In this document: one piece after another, positions 51,201 through 53,599 of the stretch
Layout of the letters: each line of letters begins with the position of its first letter
Numbering within the stretch: the stretch's first letter is position 1
Origin: Sanderia malayensis
Lineage: Eukaryota > Cnidaria > Scyphozoa > Semaeostomeae > Pelagiidae
DNA length: 64,000 bases
NCBI GenBank assembly: GCA_013076295.1
Contig: RQOL01000828.1
Coordinates: forward strand, 558,001-622,000
Direction: 5' to 3'
Translations under genes and position numbers: made by a program
Notes under the pieces: generated by a model
What the model was told of the DNA's origin: nothing
The model's input: only the letters and a program-made list of their open reading frames with translations
The model's database searches: none

Positions 51201-52357
51201 TGGTGCGCAGCGCATATGCCACTTCGCAATATAATTTAGGCTGCGGAAAGGATTAAAAAAAATCCATTGACTTTAGTTTGTGTACGGCATAGTCTCCGTG
51301 AATATAAAGAATTTTCTTAATTTTTTGTATTCTGTTGCTCATTACTTTAGCCTCGCTGGATTTCATTAGATTGTTATTTACCCATTTAATGTTTATTTGC
51401 ATCCATGAATTTAACACTGGAAAAATCGGCATCCACCCAGCTTTTTTTCACAAATTTAAAATTTGGGGATTTGATTTCTTCGAACATGATTTATGAGCGC
51501 AAGGTGAACTTTAATATATTTAATGTAGCATAGCATTACTGCATCTTCAGTGGAATATTGTGTTGGAGAATGACAGAATTTAAAAAATAATGCCCTTATT
51601 TTCCATTCAGTACCTACCTTCATTTTATTTTTTATTAGATCAACTATGGACCATTGTCTAATGATAGAAGCAAAGGTGTTCAGTTAAGTGTTTCAAGCGA
51701 TTTGTGTCGTGACATAGTTTATGTTCCATCAGGCATAAGCCTCGTGGCTTTCGAAATATCTAGTGGAAAAGAGTTACAGAGATATGTTGGCCATCATGAT
51801 GTTGTTAATTGCTGCTACTATGACACTAATTACCAGGTTCTATTTATTTTCATTTTACTTTACTGCCTTTACTTTTAATCGTTTTCAATTGCGCTGTTTT
51901 TTATTGCATTTTGTGAAAGTGAATACTGCATGAAGCTTTTCTTCGAATCGACTAAAGTGTTCGCTCTTCATGCAGGAAATCTACAGTGGAGGTTGTGACA
52001 ATCAATTGCTATTATGGTCACCGCACTTGGCAGATACGACAGATAATAATTACGAGGTAAACTGTGATTTCTTTTATGGTAACTGCAATTAGTCATCTTA
52101 GTGAAATGTTTTATACAGAGAGGAGTTACCTTGTTTTACCATTTTTGGATCTTTCTTGTAAAATTCAGAAACCAATAATGCCAAGTTACTGTCATTGAAA
52201 GGAAATTTGCTAAAAGCTCGAGCAATAACCAGAAACTCGTCTTTAATCTTTTTCAAAGAAATTTAGGGAGGTTTATTTTTTACAGGATCAACCGAATTGG
52301 AATGAAGTCACGTATGATAAATTTGCGCATGATGCATGGAGTAGTGACGATGACTAG
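2792..52357 (+). CDS. ERCC8: ERCC8 / CSA, WD40 subunit of the CUL4-DDB1 repair ubiquitin ligase (11 coding exons)
   Basis: Joined exons 2792-2967, 4649-4750, 8435-8558, 8970-9042, 9371-9439, 25839-25905, 30966-31063, 31557-31681, 51639-51836, 51976-52056 and 52286-52357 give 394 codons. The product aligns by eye over its whole length with vertebrate CSA (396 residues), from the N-terminal region that binds DDB1, through seven WD-type blades (for example [22 protein letters not shown]), to the acidic DAWSSDDD tail. In known biology CSA is the substrate receptor of a nuclear CRL4 ubiquitin ligase that acts with CSB at stalled RNA polymerase II in transcription-coupled repair. All junctions are GT-AG with agreeing phases and no internal stop. 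Two ATGs are adjacent (2792, 2795), the first with A at -3. I see no canonical AATAAA in the 500 bp after the stop, only a weak TATAAA near 52582. Confidence 0.95.
2968..3689. other. ERCC8 intron 1, first part
   Basis: Intronic AT-rich sequence. From about 3470 to 3545 there is a small direct repeat of the motif ATTAACATTTA. No gene or element can be supported. Confidence 0.4.
3690..3990 (-). pseudogene. 3' end of a truncated LINE (CR1/L2-like)
   Basis: On the minus strand, about 3900-3975 reads [18 protein letters not shown] followed by a short LQFKTHF-type ending. This is the C-terminal pattern of CR1/L2-type reverse transcriptase ORFs (LWN.LP..I followed by FK..L). The strand then runs into an (ATT)-like microsatellite near 3695-3720, as LINE 3' ends of this class do. 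Everything upstream in the element is missing, so this is a 5'-truncated dead copy. Confidence 0.55.
3991..4648. other. ERCC8 intron 1, last part
   Basis: AT-rich intronic sequence up to the acceptor at 4641-4648. I see no coding signal or repeat structure. Confidence 0.4.
4649..4750 (+). CDS. ERCC8: ERCC8 exon 2 (first WD blade)
   Basis: The acceptor TTTTATAG ends at 4648. The first base C completes the tyrosine codon from exon 1, giving the R-Y junction found in CSA proteins. The exon covers the [14 protein letters not shown] strand of blade 1 and ends at the GACAG/GTGATT donor. Confidence 0.93.
5725..6080. mobile_element. Small insertion in the left arm of element B
   Basis: Aligning the two arms of element B leaves this segment unmatched. 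It is bordered by TACT at 5721-5724 and 6077-6080, which may be a 4-bp target duplication. It contains a near-palindromic pair around GGGTACGGCAACCCACC and GTGCCGTACCCCAC. I do not recognise the family. Confidence 0.5.
6675..7397. repeat. Unclassified ~0.72-kb dispersed repeat, copy 1
   Basis: Matches 48588-49317 in inverted orientation with few differences over its whole length. Common ends are CAGTGACAATGGATTATTGC and, at the other end, GATTTTGCAAATTTTCAACTGACCCG. Both copies keep short open frames on the same strand of the repeat, but no domain can be recognised. Here it lies inside element B; the other copy lies inside a gypsy element. Confidence 0.85.
8435..8558 (+). CDS. ERCC8: ERCC8 exon 3 ([12 protein letters not shown] blade)
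   Basis: The acceptor is TGCAG/GTCAC at 8434/8435; the first G completes an arginine codon with exon 2. The exon encodes [18 protein letters not shown] and [15 protein letters not shown], the most conserved part of CSA. The donor is CAG/GTAAAG, and the exon ends on a codon boundary. Confidence 0.96.
8637..8998 (+). repeat. Perfect 181-bp tandem duplication across the intron 3 / exon 4 acceptor
   Basis: Bases 8637-8817 and 8818-8998 read as identical copies. Each unit carries two diverged ~46-bp sub-repeats, the polypyrimidine-poor acceptor CTATCATAG, and the first 29 bases of exon 4. Only the downstream copy continues into a full exon 4. In the upstream copy, reading on from the acceptor meets an in-frame TAA after 14 codons, and I see no donor before it. 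Confidence 0.93.
8970..9042 (+). CDS. ERCC8: ERCC8 exon 4
   Basis: A 73-bp exon reading [20 protein letters not shown], matching the CSA segment that contains the conserved HHM. It uses the downstream copy of the duplicated acceptor (AG at 8968-8969) and the donor AG/GTATAA. It ends after the first base of a codon, which exon 5 completes as valine. Confidence 0.93.
9043..9370. other. ERCC8 intron 4
   Basis: A 328-bp AT-rich intron with a (T)n acceptor tract. Nothing else is visible. Confidence 0.6.
9371..9439 (+). CDS. ERCC8: ERCC8 exon 5 (CDLKSG blade)
   Basis: Follows a T-rich acceptor ending at 9370. It encodes [20 protein letters not shown], matching the CSA blade with CDLKSG. The donor is GAAG/GTAAAT, and one base is carried into exon 6. 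Intron 4, upstream (9043-9370), is short and shows no element. Confidence 0.94.
9951..10272 (+). pseudogene. Remnant of an IS3EU-like (integrase-type) transposase
   Basis: Two frames carry pieces of one protein. From 9951, [20 protein letters not shown] and then YETIL resembles the N-terminal NYFxxGxxYxEIL pattern of the eukaryotic integrase-type transposases I know from fish and corals. From about 10069 in another frame, [20 protein letters not shown] and then [20 protein letters not shown] match the next conserved block of that family. The catalytic core that should follow is deleted, so the piece cannot encode an active enzyme. The start codon lies in the inverted arm, so a copy exists on the other strand. 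Confidence 0.7.
10325..11347. mobile_element. Inner foldback element nested in the outer one
   Basis: Starts TACGGTGGCCCACAAGGGCC and ends with its near-complement. It is flanked by an exact 6-bp duplication CGTACC (10319-10324 and 11348-11353). The outer element's arm continues across the site, which confirms insertion. Subterminal arrays repeat CACGGCACA(C/T)TTATAT about every 20-25 bp on the left and in inverted form on the right. Further in, the arms share GGAGAAAACGCGATGGAGTC. The centre (about 10705-10950) is unique and shows no recognisable protein. Confidence 0.88.
12028..12850. mobile_element. TA-flanked element nested in transposon F
   Basis: Inverted ends GACTGTTTCCGAAACACAAC (left) and the complement of GAGAGTTTCCGAAACACGAC (right), flanked by TA at 12026-12027 and 12851-12852. 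Next inside, both arms share CGCCCGTTGGAGG. The TA site suggests Tc1/mariner-type mobilisation. A 65-codon minus-strand frame (12226-12423) is open but not recognisable. Confidence 0.75.
12928..13635 (-). CDS. Transposon-encoded protein fragment, DUF6589-like
   Basis: A 235-codon open frame. Its pattern includes [40 protein letters not shown] and [15 protein letters not shown]. It resembles a large transposon-linked family I know from corals and Hydra, which carries (F)H.LR...K..G.KD, AIxGxHY.R..R and FAYDxxNYARY-like blocks, and which I associate with DUF6589. Its biochemical role is unknown to me. The upstream part is in other frames or lost, so this is probably a fragment. It lies centrally in transposon F. 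Confidence 0.6.
   Translation of the reverse strand: MMIELEIPHFFVRADEMVYVNICHIICKNPVLYHKIKGLMGGFHHLRVRQRLIYKRHAVKGYKQWWIDAAIIASGFVDKAIEGCHHYRCIRMRKESTYDLATLDKGLPNGLVSLRKKSSLNILQQVMVMQPFKDLIALLLEETDGTEKRLTFRYLKDVSSLLSKVAAVRESNKELHLQAGRNMIPLTFAFNNVNYSHYCTYQHVLLRSWQHENSRFKRAWIWREHNRKQTLYNPW
14156..15744. other. Intron 5 sequence with a one-sided mariner-like end
   Basis: At 14804-14829 the sequence TACAGTTGAACCTCGATATC resembles a pogo/mariner inverted-repeat tip, and CTCGAACCCCCGCTATCTCG occurs near 15694, but no matching opposite end could be placed. Near 15276 the phrase TTTTTGACTCACGGCGCATG recurs in related form near 38630 and 56745. No gene is seen. Confidence 0.35.
15745..16996. mobile_element. 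TTAA-type DNA element, family E, copy 1
   Basis: Inverted ends AGGGCTTACGCAGCCTAAAAT (left, preceded by TTAA at 15741-15744) and the complement of AGGGCTTATGCAGCCTGAAAT (right; the TTAA there is decayed). The right ~0.8 kb is repeated at 57147-57803, where the right end is followed by intact TTAA. A minus-strand frame at 16202-16384, whose conceptual upstream part is acidic ([14 protein letters not shown]), may be the tail of a lost transposase ORF; I do not recognise it. Confidence 0.75.
16997..18185. other. Intron 5 sequence, unassigned
   Basis: Holds a 13-bp tandem GGGAGAGTATC-type repeat (three units near 17165-17200) and two similar phrases around TAATGGGCCC (17548 and 17994). Open frames at 17344 and 17814 lack recognisable domains and are not called as genes. 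Confidence 0.35.
18186..19097. mobile_element. Inverted-repeat DNA element I
   Basis: Inverted ends share AGTTAAACGTCGCTCTTCTC and continue through ATGCGCCGAATCAAAT (about 36 bp in all), with TA on each side (18184-18185 and 19098-19099). Subterminal GGAGCGAC / GTCGCTCC motifs recur in both arms. A minus-strand frame at 18555-18773 has the cysteine pattern CTTC...[13 protein letters not shown], like a zinc-binding module found in several cnidarian transposon proteins. No transposase core remains. Confidence 0.75.
19100..19406. other. Left flank of the LINE
   Basis: No coding signal. The LINE open frame starts after stops at 19401-19406; the true 5' end of the element could not be placed. Confidence 0.35.
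19407..20147 (+). CDS. LINE ORF1, SGNH/GDSL esterase-like protein
   Basis: An open frame of about 246 codons. A lysine-rich start (an A-run at 19425-19444) and a QN-rich stretch lead into the esterase. Block I GDS appears twice: [14 protein letters not shown] and, 31 residues on, [14 protein letters not shown]. The block with the GxND motif, [11 protein letters not shown], and the terminal block with the catalytic histidine, [10 protein letters not shown], follow. CR1-class LINEs are known to carry such an esterase in ORF1, where it is thought to help ORF1p function. The start is uncertain because no ATG opens the frame. The frame ends at TGA 20145-20147. Confidence 0.8.
   Translation, partial: STKKSSKKKKKKKSSTKERGKQLQPQKHNRRKQKNDRSNNTPDATTNNSEERKKLKVTIIGDSQVRRLDESKLSNQNIDTQSMKTEIIGDSIIKDIKGYKMKEASGNQEQIFVKSFSGATTDCMNSHACPTMKRNPRRVILHCGTNDVRGQSSAENIATEVIELAKLLQNTSNAVFVSGLVVRGDRWNTKVCDINCSLKRRCQEENLIFIDNSNIILSHLNRSRVHLNPEGTRVLANNFLHALGYF
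20148..23377 (+). pseudogene. LINE ORF2: AP endonuclease and reverse transcriptase, disrupted
   Basis: A linker without stops, except TAA at 20337, joins ORF1 to the endonuclease in the same frame. Endonuclease motifs include [23 protein letters not shown] and [11 protein letters not shown] at 20838-20840 interrupts it. Near the A/T run at 21475-21488 the frame shifts, consistent with loss of one base. Reverse transcriptase then runs to 23377 with [41 protein letters not shown] and the catalytic YADDTT. It ends with [16 protein letters not shown], a cysteine-containing tail typical of invertebrate CR1-like LINEs. It copies LINE RNA at a nicked chromosomal target. Confidence 0.88.
23701..24458. 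other. Intron 5 sequence between LINE and pogo-like element
   Basis: AT-rich sequence with a C-rich stretch near 23700-23800. No gene, TIR pair or repeat is visible. Confidence 0.4.
24459..25230 (-). mobile_element. Pogo-like Tc1/mariner element, internally deleted
   Basis: Inverted ends CCTTAGGTGTATTAAATTTCG and the complement of CCTTAGGTGTATTTAAATTCG, with TA on either side (24457-24458 and 25231-25232). Both arms carry repeated TAAATTCGCGCA phrases. A transposase C-terminus is kept on the minus strand. Confidence 0.78.
24692..24949 (-). pseudogene. C-terminal fragment of a pogo/CENP-B-type transposase
   Basis: The minus-strand frame begins [20 protein letters not shown] and continues [13 protein letters not shown] and [12 protein letters not shown]. 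This fits the LQPLDVSVNKPFK...W...L.NG...R...KPMHA.WL pattern at the end of pogo-type DDE transposases, after the catalytic residues. The DNA-binding and catalytic parts are missing. Confidence 0.65.
25233..25838. other. End of intron 5
   Basis: Contains GGGCGTTTATT-type phrases near 25485-25560 and an inverted relative near 25750 (GGGGGCGTCTATTCGAAG), possibly the ends of a small decayed element. No coding sequence is supported. Confidence 0.35.
25839..25905 (+). CDS. ERCC8: ERCC8 exon 6
   Basis: A 67-bp exon after acceptor TCTGACAG. It encodes [22 protein letters not shown], the CSA blade with WSPR. The donor is GGAAG/GTATCG, and two bases (AG) are carried into exon 7. It lies 16.4 kb from exon 5 because intron 5 is filled with transposable elements. 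Confidence 0.94.
25906..26423. other. Start of intron 6
   Basis: No element or gene is visible in this stretch. Confidence 0.4.
26424..26472. repeat. Perfect 19-bp inverted repeat (hairpin)
   Basis: TTAACTAACCCATCTAAAG (26424-26442) is followed after 11 bases by its exact complement (26454-26472). The loop repeats the phrase GTGGGAACCAGG that also precedes the stem, so a short duplication and inversion probably made it. Function unknown. Confidence 0.85.
26480..27480 (+). pseudogene. Fragment of a Ty3/gypsy element (LTR-like start and gag)
   Basis: About 26505-26700 resembles in composition and phrases (TGATTTCCTG, GTAGCTTGTTAATTATAGTAT) the LTR of the larger gypsy element. It is followed by a gag-like region with a [13 protein letters not shown] phrase and, near 27108, [11 protein letters not shown], a decayed zinc knuckle matching the one at 44774. 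The following text (GGAGATACTTTTGTTTCC near 27335) also matches the larger element near 45023. Stops break the frame throughout, and no pol is present. Confidence 0.55.
27526..29114. mobile_element. Kolobok-like TTAA transposon with THAP remnant
   Basis: Long inverted ends AGGAGAACCGACACGCCAAAA...TTTTGCC (30 bp nearly perfect), flanked by TTAA at 27522-27525 and 29115-29118. The interior (1589 bp) keeps part of a THAP DNA-binding domain but no catalytic core. TTAA duplication combined with a THAP domain is the hallmark of the Kolobok superfamily, so that assignment is reasonable. Confidence 0.82.
27883..28203 (+). pseudogene. THAP zinc-finger domain fragment of a Kolobok-like transposase
   Basis: The frame reads FSFYKFV, then [20 protein letters not shown] followed by CESHF, corresponding to the middle and C-terminal half of a THAP finger (C...H pair in the CxxHF block). 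The usual tryptophan before IEKIR is cysteine here, and a few residues before it are deleted. An N-terminal MVACSAY-like piece lies about 50 bases upstream in another frame. It would have bound the element's ends. Confidence 0.7.
29119..29271. other. Spacer in intron 6
   Basis: Short AT-rich spacer; nothing recognised. Confidence 0.4.
29272..29562 (+). mobile_element. tRNA-derived SINE
   Basis: Perfect RNA polymerase III promoter boxes: A box TGGCTGAGTGG at 29281-29291 and B box GGTTCGAGCCC at 29325-29335. Anticodon-arm-like (ACCCT/AGGGT) and T-arm-like (GTGGG/CCCAC) stems can form, but the acceptor stem cannot pair, so this is a tRNA-related head and not a tRNA gene. An unrelated body and a tail of ATCA repeats (29543-29562) follow, as in SINEs. 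Confidence 0.75.
29690..30414. repeat. 114-bp tandem satellite, about six units
   Basis: The landmark ACAATGGGTT recurs at 29805, 29919, 30032, 30146, 30260 and (variant) 30374, a period of 114 bp with one 113. Each unit also has CTATTATCAAGAAACATTG, GGCGCACTTCG and GCTCATGCCCCTTTCA. Since 114 is 38 codons, the plus frame stays open over most of the array (29813-30085 and 30058-30414), reading units like [16 protein letters not shown] see no sign that it is a real protein. Confidence 0.92.
30415..30965. other. End of intron 6
   Basis: No gene or element is supported. There is one inverted pair near 30840-30865 (AGCGTGAAA ... TTTCACGCT). Confidence 0.4.
30966..31063 (+). CDS. ERCC8: ERCC8 exon 7 (LWDVRKP ... 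LDQHNG)
   Basis: After acceptor TTTACAG it encodes [20 protein letters not shown] and then LDQHNG, characteristic of CSA. The donor is CAC/GTACGT, with one base carried over. The region after LDQHNG is shorter than in vertebrate CSA, as is common for this loop. Confidence 0.94.
31064..31556. other. ERCC8 intron 7
   Basis: A 493-bp AT-rich intron without recognisable elements. Confidence 0.6.
31557..31681 (+). CDS. ERCC8: ERCC8 exon 8 ([10 protein letters not shown] blade)
   Basis: The acceptor is TTTTTTGCAG. The exon reads [20 protein letters not shown] and then KSLRLWDV, matching the CSA blade with AHNGKVNGL. It ends on a codon boundary at TCG/GTGAGC. A mariner-type MITE begins only 17 bp after the exon end. 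Confidence 0.95.
31699..31874. mobile_element. Mariner/pogo-type MITE with TA target site
   Basis: A 176-bp element with terminal inverted repeats CAGTCAAATCCCGATAACTC at the left and the complement of CAGTAAAATCTCGATAACTC at the right, flanked by TA on both sides (31697-31698 and 31875-31876). The GATAACTCGAAC core also recurs inside. This terminal type is widespread in Tc1/mariner-class MITEs. It sits within intron 8 directly behind the donor of exon 8. Confidence 0.85.
31877..32296. other. Intron 8 sequence before the split ORF
   Basis: No clear gene. Short open frames in all directions lack domain features. Confidence 0.35.
32377..32852 (-). repeat. Ngaro split direct repeat B2
   Basis: Matches B1 from TTATTCACTCGTACCGCAGA to TTTGCACTTTTGCC, nearly identical. 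It contains (CAT)n-rich sequence and six copies of the 27-bp hairpin repeat, two more than B1. Confidence 0.92.
32641..32792. repeat. 27-bp hairpin minisatellite in B2
   Basis: About six units of GGGACGCTGTCCCTGACTCG plus GAATTTA. Each unit holds the inverted repeat GGGAC-GCT-GTCCC. In the last unit both arms changed together (CGGAC / GTCCG), keeping the pairing. The B1 copy (33652-33746) has four units. Confidence 0.92.
32983..33384 (-). repeat. Ngaro split direct repeat A2
   Basis: About 402 bp running from TTTCCTTGATTTGCTTGGCA to TTCATGTATTAACTAACA, nearly identical to A1 at 37645-38047. Confidence 0.93.
33385..33806 (-). repeat. Ngaro split direct repeat B1
   Basis: Abuts A2 directly. 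Same sequence as B2 but with four rather than six 27-bp hairpin units. It is followed on the plus-strand right by the 3' side of the recombinase ORF. Confidence 0.92.
33975..34985 (-). pseudogene. Ngaro tyrosine recombinase
   Basis: The frame from 34985 covers the core-binding domain ([20 protein letters not shown], then [13 protein letters not shown]). It stops at TGA 34518-34520, in a place where relatives usually have tryptophan. It continues in the same frame to 33975 with all four catalytic positions: R in [10 protein letters not shown] and R in HSFRRGAAT, and Y in [11 protein letters not shown]. The enzyme integrates the circular DNA copy by strand exchange. Its start overlaps the end of the RNase H frame by about 50 bp, as in other DIRS-order elements. 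One nonsense codon is the only lesion seen. Confidence 0.88.
34934..36750 (-). pseudogene. Ngaro reverse transcriptase and RNase H
   Basis: The reverse transcriptase begins at about 36750 (overlapping the gag-like ORF). Motifs include [53 protein letters not shown] and the catalytic HFLDDFLII at 35842-35868. RNase H follows with [33 protein letters not shown] and [16 protein letters not shown]. Lesions are TAG at 36019-36021, a frameshift at a run of seven G's near 35820, and another near 35500-35560. It would copy element RNA into DNA. Confidence 0.88.
36542..37609 (-). CDS. Ngaro gag-like protein
   Basis: An open frame of 355 codons from ATG 37609. A basic start ([18 protein letters not shown]) is followed by an alanine/serine/proline-rich region and a central region with [18 protein letters not shown], common in DIRS-order gag-like proteins. 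A C-terminal cysteine-histidine cluster, [20 protein letters not shown] and then KH, probably binds nucleic acid. It should coat the element RNA. Its 3' end overlaps the RT frame by about 200 bp, suggesting that RT is made by frameshift or separate initiation. No stop or frameshift is seen inside. Confidence 0.8.
   Translation of the reverse strand: MPKSKSSKQSVRRSTRPSTAVTTASSWPSGTIEANMEASTTEPAFAIMPGPAVPGPSSSVSTASAEHPGALASSALNPIELGQIVQSAIEGSLATIVRELVTANKPPQTDVPASTPQPASFETSHLPSSSAPPMPATHTINAFSPEISSSLVRQIQSGEFFELSKLVPENVHKLSPPVSQKFSICMGEDNDLKLVKGTTAKPITRIEEWTDAFIVYSKILASKFPARGVELFSYLETIRYAAFHFHHLGWLLYDRKFRAKAANDRAMDWGRIDQQLWLMTFTAGPQDERIFNKGPFINKPLAATRDDVCRKFNTERFCKEATCRFKHVCNRPGCGGKHAGIRCTLAINPGSGQRS
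37645..38047 (-). repeat. Ngaro split direct repeat A1 (5' end of the element)
   Basis: About 403 bp, nearly identical to A2 at 32983-33384. It lies directly upstream of the gag-like ORF on the minus strand and marks the right-hand border. Confidence 0.93.
38227..38882. other. Intron 8 sequence between Ngaro and element C
   Basis: Contains GGCGCGCATGCATGAGCGAG near 38635, related to phrases near 15290 and 56755, suggesting one more dispersed repeat. No gene is supported. Confidence 0.35.
39190..42310 (-). pseudogene. LINE (CR1/L2-like) reverse transcriptase, split by a TTAA element
   Basis: Upstream half (41728-42282): [33 protein letters not shown], then after a frameshift [20 protein letters not shown] and [14 protein letters not shown]. 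Downstream half (39326-40436): [38 protein letters not shown] near 40115, and the C-terminal block [20 protein letters not shown]. The 3' end has an (AAT)n tract at 39191-39222. The endonuclease part is missing, so the copy is 5'-truncated as well as frameshifted. Taking out 40443-41723 with one TTAA restores the reading frame exactly at the break. Confidence 0.88.
40443..41723. mobile_element. TTAA-type DNA transposon, family A, copy 2
   Basis: A 1281-bp element with AGTGCTAATGCAACGAA inverted ends and TTAA on both sides (40439-40442 and 41724-41727), sitting inside the LINE reverse transcriptase. Inside is a strong hairpin CTCGGGCCTAACCACTCC...GAGTGGTTAGGCCCGAG (about 41046-41087). It matches the family A copy in intron 2 throughout. 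No ORF with a known domain. Confidence 0.9.
42957..43622. other. Intron 8 sequence between element C and the gypsy element
   Basis: No recognised element or gene. Confidence 0.35.
43623..43912 (+). repeat. 5' LTR of the gypsy element
   Basis: Starts TGTCACG and shares long phrases with 50753-50945, such as ATTTATGTTGATTTCATG, GATAACTGTTGTGTA and AACATGTATTATCCAGAT. The 3' border is approximate. After it comes a TTGGTGAAAGGAGTGGG-type stretch that may be the primer-binding region. Confidence 0.7.
43950..44945 (+). pseudogene. Gypsy gag with zinc knuckle
   Basis: Degraded frames on the plus strand recall gag ([13 protein letters not shown], then [20 protein letters not shown]). A QQQQQ-rich linker precedes [14 protein letters not shown] at 44774-44815, a textbook CX2CX4HX4C knuckle, and a decayed second knuckle [13 protein letters not shown]. 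At least five stops interrupt the frame. A (GA)n run lies at 44898-44920. Confidence 0.7.
46000..46930 (+). pseudogene. Gypsy reverse transcriptase fragment
   Basis: A continuous piece reads [20 protein letters not shown] and then [20 protein letters not shown] with GGYWQVRM after a stop, the classic Ty3/gypsy RT start. A degraded [12 protein letters not shown] catalytic region lies near 46450. Pieces toward RNase H follow (CFIQNFPT near 46681). Multiple stops and frameshifts. Confidence 0.75.
46970..48010 (-). pseudogene. MULE transposase C-terminal part, copy 1 (inside the gypsy element)
   Basis: The minus strand repeats the C-terminal half of the element at 58100-59160: [52 protein letters not shown] and the SWIM-type region. 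The intron-like gap before the LADLI-type exon is also present. In-frame TGA codons at complement 47606-47608 and 47241-47243 stand exactly where the other copy has them. A small indel separates the two frames here. Confidence 0.75.
48033..48262. repeat. 64-bp tandem array rich in ATGCAT
   Basis: About three and a half units with landmarks TAAAATTTACTATGCATC, TGCATCAGTCTTTAGTAT and GGGCATGCAGAAATGC, spaced about 64 bp (48033, 48097, 48159, 48224). It sits beside the MULE fragment. Confidence 0.85.
48588..49317. repeat. Unclassified ~0.72-kb dispersed repeat, copy 2
   Basis: Inverted copy of 6675-7397, nearly identical from CAGTGACAATGGATTATTGC to AACTGACCCG. Confidence 0.85.
49401..49520. 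repeat. Solo arm related to element C (CCAAGAACA minisatellite)
   Basis: Begins ACGATACTAAAAAGCGGAAA, like the right tip of element C, then repeats GCCAAGAACA / GCCAGAACA units. No opposite arm was found nearby. Confidence 0.65.
49521..50587. other. Unassigned sequence within the gypsy span
   Basis: A minus-strand frame at 49612-49878 is open for 88 codons with [20 protein letters not shown], coiled-coil-like in composition, but belongs to no family I recognise. The rest shows nothing. Confidence 0.3.
50588..50740 (+). pseudogene. Gypsy pol C-terminus
   Basis: The plus frame reads [20 protein letters not shown] and then [20 protein letters not shown], like the end of gypsy pol (the R..PP.R.G pattern), directly before the polypurine tract and the 3' LTR. 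Confidence 0.55.
50753..50945 (+). repeat. 3' LTR of the gypsy element (truncated or diverged after ~190 bp)
   Basis: Begins TGTCACG after the polypurine tract and follows the 5' LTR to TATTATCCAGAT, after which similarity fades. No matching 5-bp flank could be seen. Confidence 0.7.
50946..51638. other. End of intron 8
   Basis: AT-rich sequence without recognisable features, ending in the exon 9 acceptor. Confidence 0.45.
51639..51836 (+). CDS. ERCC8: ERCC8 exon 9
   Basis: The longest exon (66 codons). The acceptor is TTTTATTAG. It covers [13 protein letters not shown], then [20 protein letters not shown] and GHHDVVNCC, matching the CSA segment with VFVPYGSTIAVY and GHYKTVDCC. The donor is CAG/GTTCTA on a codon boundary. 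It lies 20 kb from exon 8. Confidence 0.95.
51976..52056 (+). CDS. ERCC8: ERCC8 exon 10 (last WD blade)
   Basis: The acceptor is CATGCAG. It encodes [18 protein letters not shown] and ends TACGAG/GTAAAC, matching CSA ELYSGSRDCNILAWVP. Both ends are on codon boundaries. Confidence 0.93.
52286..52357 (+). CDS. ERCC8: ERCC8 exon 11 (acidic C-terminus, stop TAG)
   Basis: The acceptor is TTTTTACAG. The last 23 residues read [20 protein letters not shown] and then DDD before TAG at 52355-52357. The ending corresponds to the AFEDAWSSSDEEG tail of human CSA. Confidence 0.93.
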   Translation, partial: DQPNWNEVTYDKFAHDAWSSDDD

Positions 52358-53476
52358 AGTAATTGGCTTACTTTTACAAATCAACTTTTTCTCCAAGTGG
52401 GTTTCGGCGGTTTGTGAGTTGAAGAAGTCCGTTGCATTTTTTCCAAAACTTGCATTACTTTTTTAATTTTACATCTAGTTGTCGACGTCTTCACCGACAC
52501 CCCCAGTAACTTCGACACACCCGCACTCTTCCCTACTTTTGTCTTTTTTGAATATTTTTGAGAATGTAACAGTCAACAGTAGTATATAAAATCAGACAAT
52601 CAAAAAATGAGTTCCCATTAATAGTTCACAACAAGCATGTCAAACCTTTCTGCTGTTTGAAAATTTCTGCCCGGTTTCTTTCCAGATAACGTTGTGCCGA
52701 GGTTGTCAGGGTATAGCTATTAACCACAAATGCGCCAAAGCTCTCCAGATATGACATCAGCAAAATGTTGAGGCGAGCATCGATTAACGAAAAGAGAACC
52801 GCCCAGGGCGTAATTTAGTGTGGCCCGGGCCACAAATTGTGGTCTTGGAAATGTTATTATTGGTGTTGGAAAAAAGTTAGTGGGCCAATTATTTTTGTTT
52901 ACTTTAGAAGAATGCTTTTGTGAGAGATCCATTGCACCCTTTTCTCATTTTAATAATCCTCAAATCTACTCAGGGCGTTGCTTATAAAAAAAGAGTATAT
53001 CAAAATTTACGATCCTTAGGTGTTTATCACTTTTTTCAGTCCATCACCTAGAAATATCCTGCAAATGTGCTCGTTTTTGCATTCCTCTTTATCCTTCCTT
53101 CTTAAATCTGCTTGTTAACGTCCCAGCTGTTTGACGAAGGGTTTTTAGTCAGATCAGCACACTCTTCCGTTTTTGTGTCCTTGGCCTCAAGCATATAGCT
53201 GGTGAAAATCAAAGCTTGCTTGCTGTTCTTACAAGTATTTTAGTGCTTTTAAACACCAAACATAATGTCATGACACAACATTTTCTTCATTCATTGATCC
53301 TTTTTTCGCCCCAAGTGTGGTTGGAAGCGAACTTATCTTTAGCATTTGGCAGCGGAGACAGAATACAAGAAAAACAACACAAGTTTTATGTGGGAGTACG
53401 CGGAAATGGTTCATGGCAGCAAACGTCTCGTCAGCCCTAAATGGGGGGTCCTATATGCAATACCTGAGCCCCCTTT
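52358..53476. other. 3' flank of ERCC8
   Basis: Must include the ERCC8 3' UTR and polyadenylation region. No canonical AATAAA is seen in the first 500 bp. No other gene is recognised. Confidence 0.4.
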
Positions 53477-53599
53477 TTAAAACAGCTTGCTGAGTCTATG
53501 AAAAGTGAGAGTTAAGGATTGAGCGAGCACTTGCTGCCACAAAGTACGCTCTGCGTAATCCCCATAGACGAAACAAAAACTTATAACAGGAAAGTAGCT

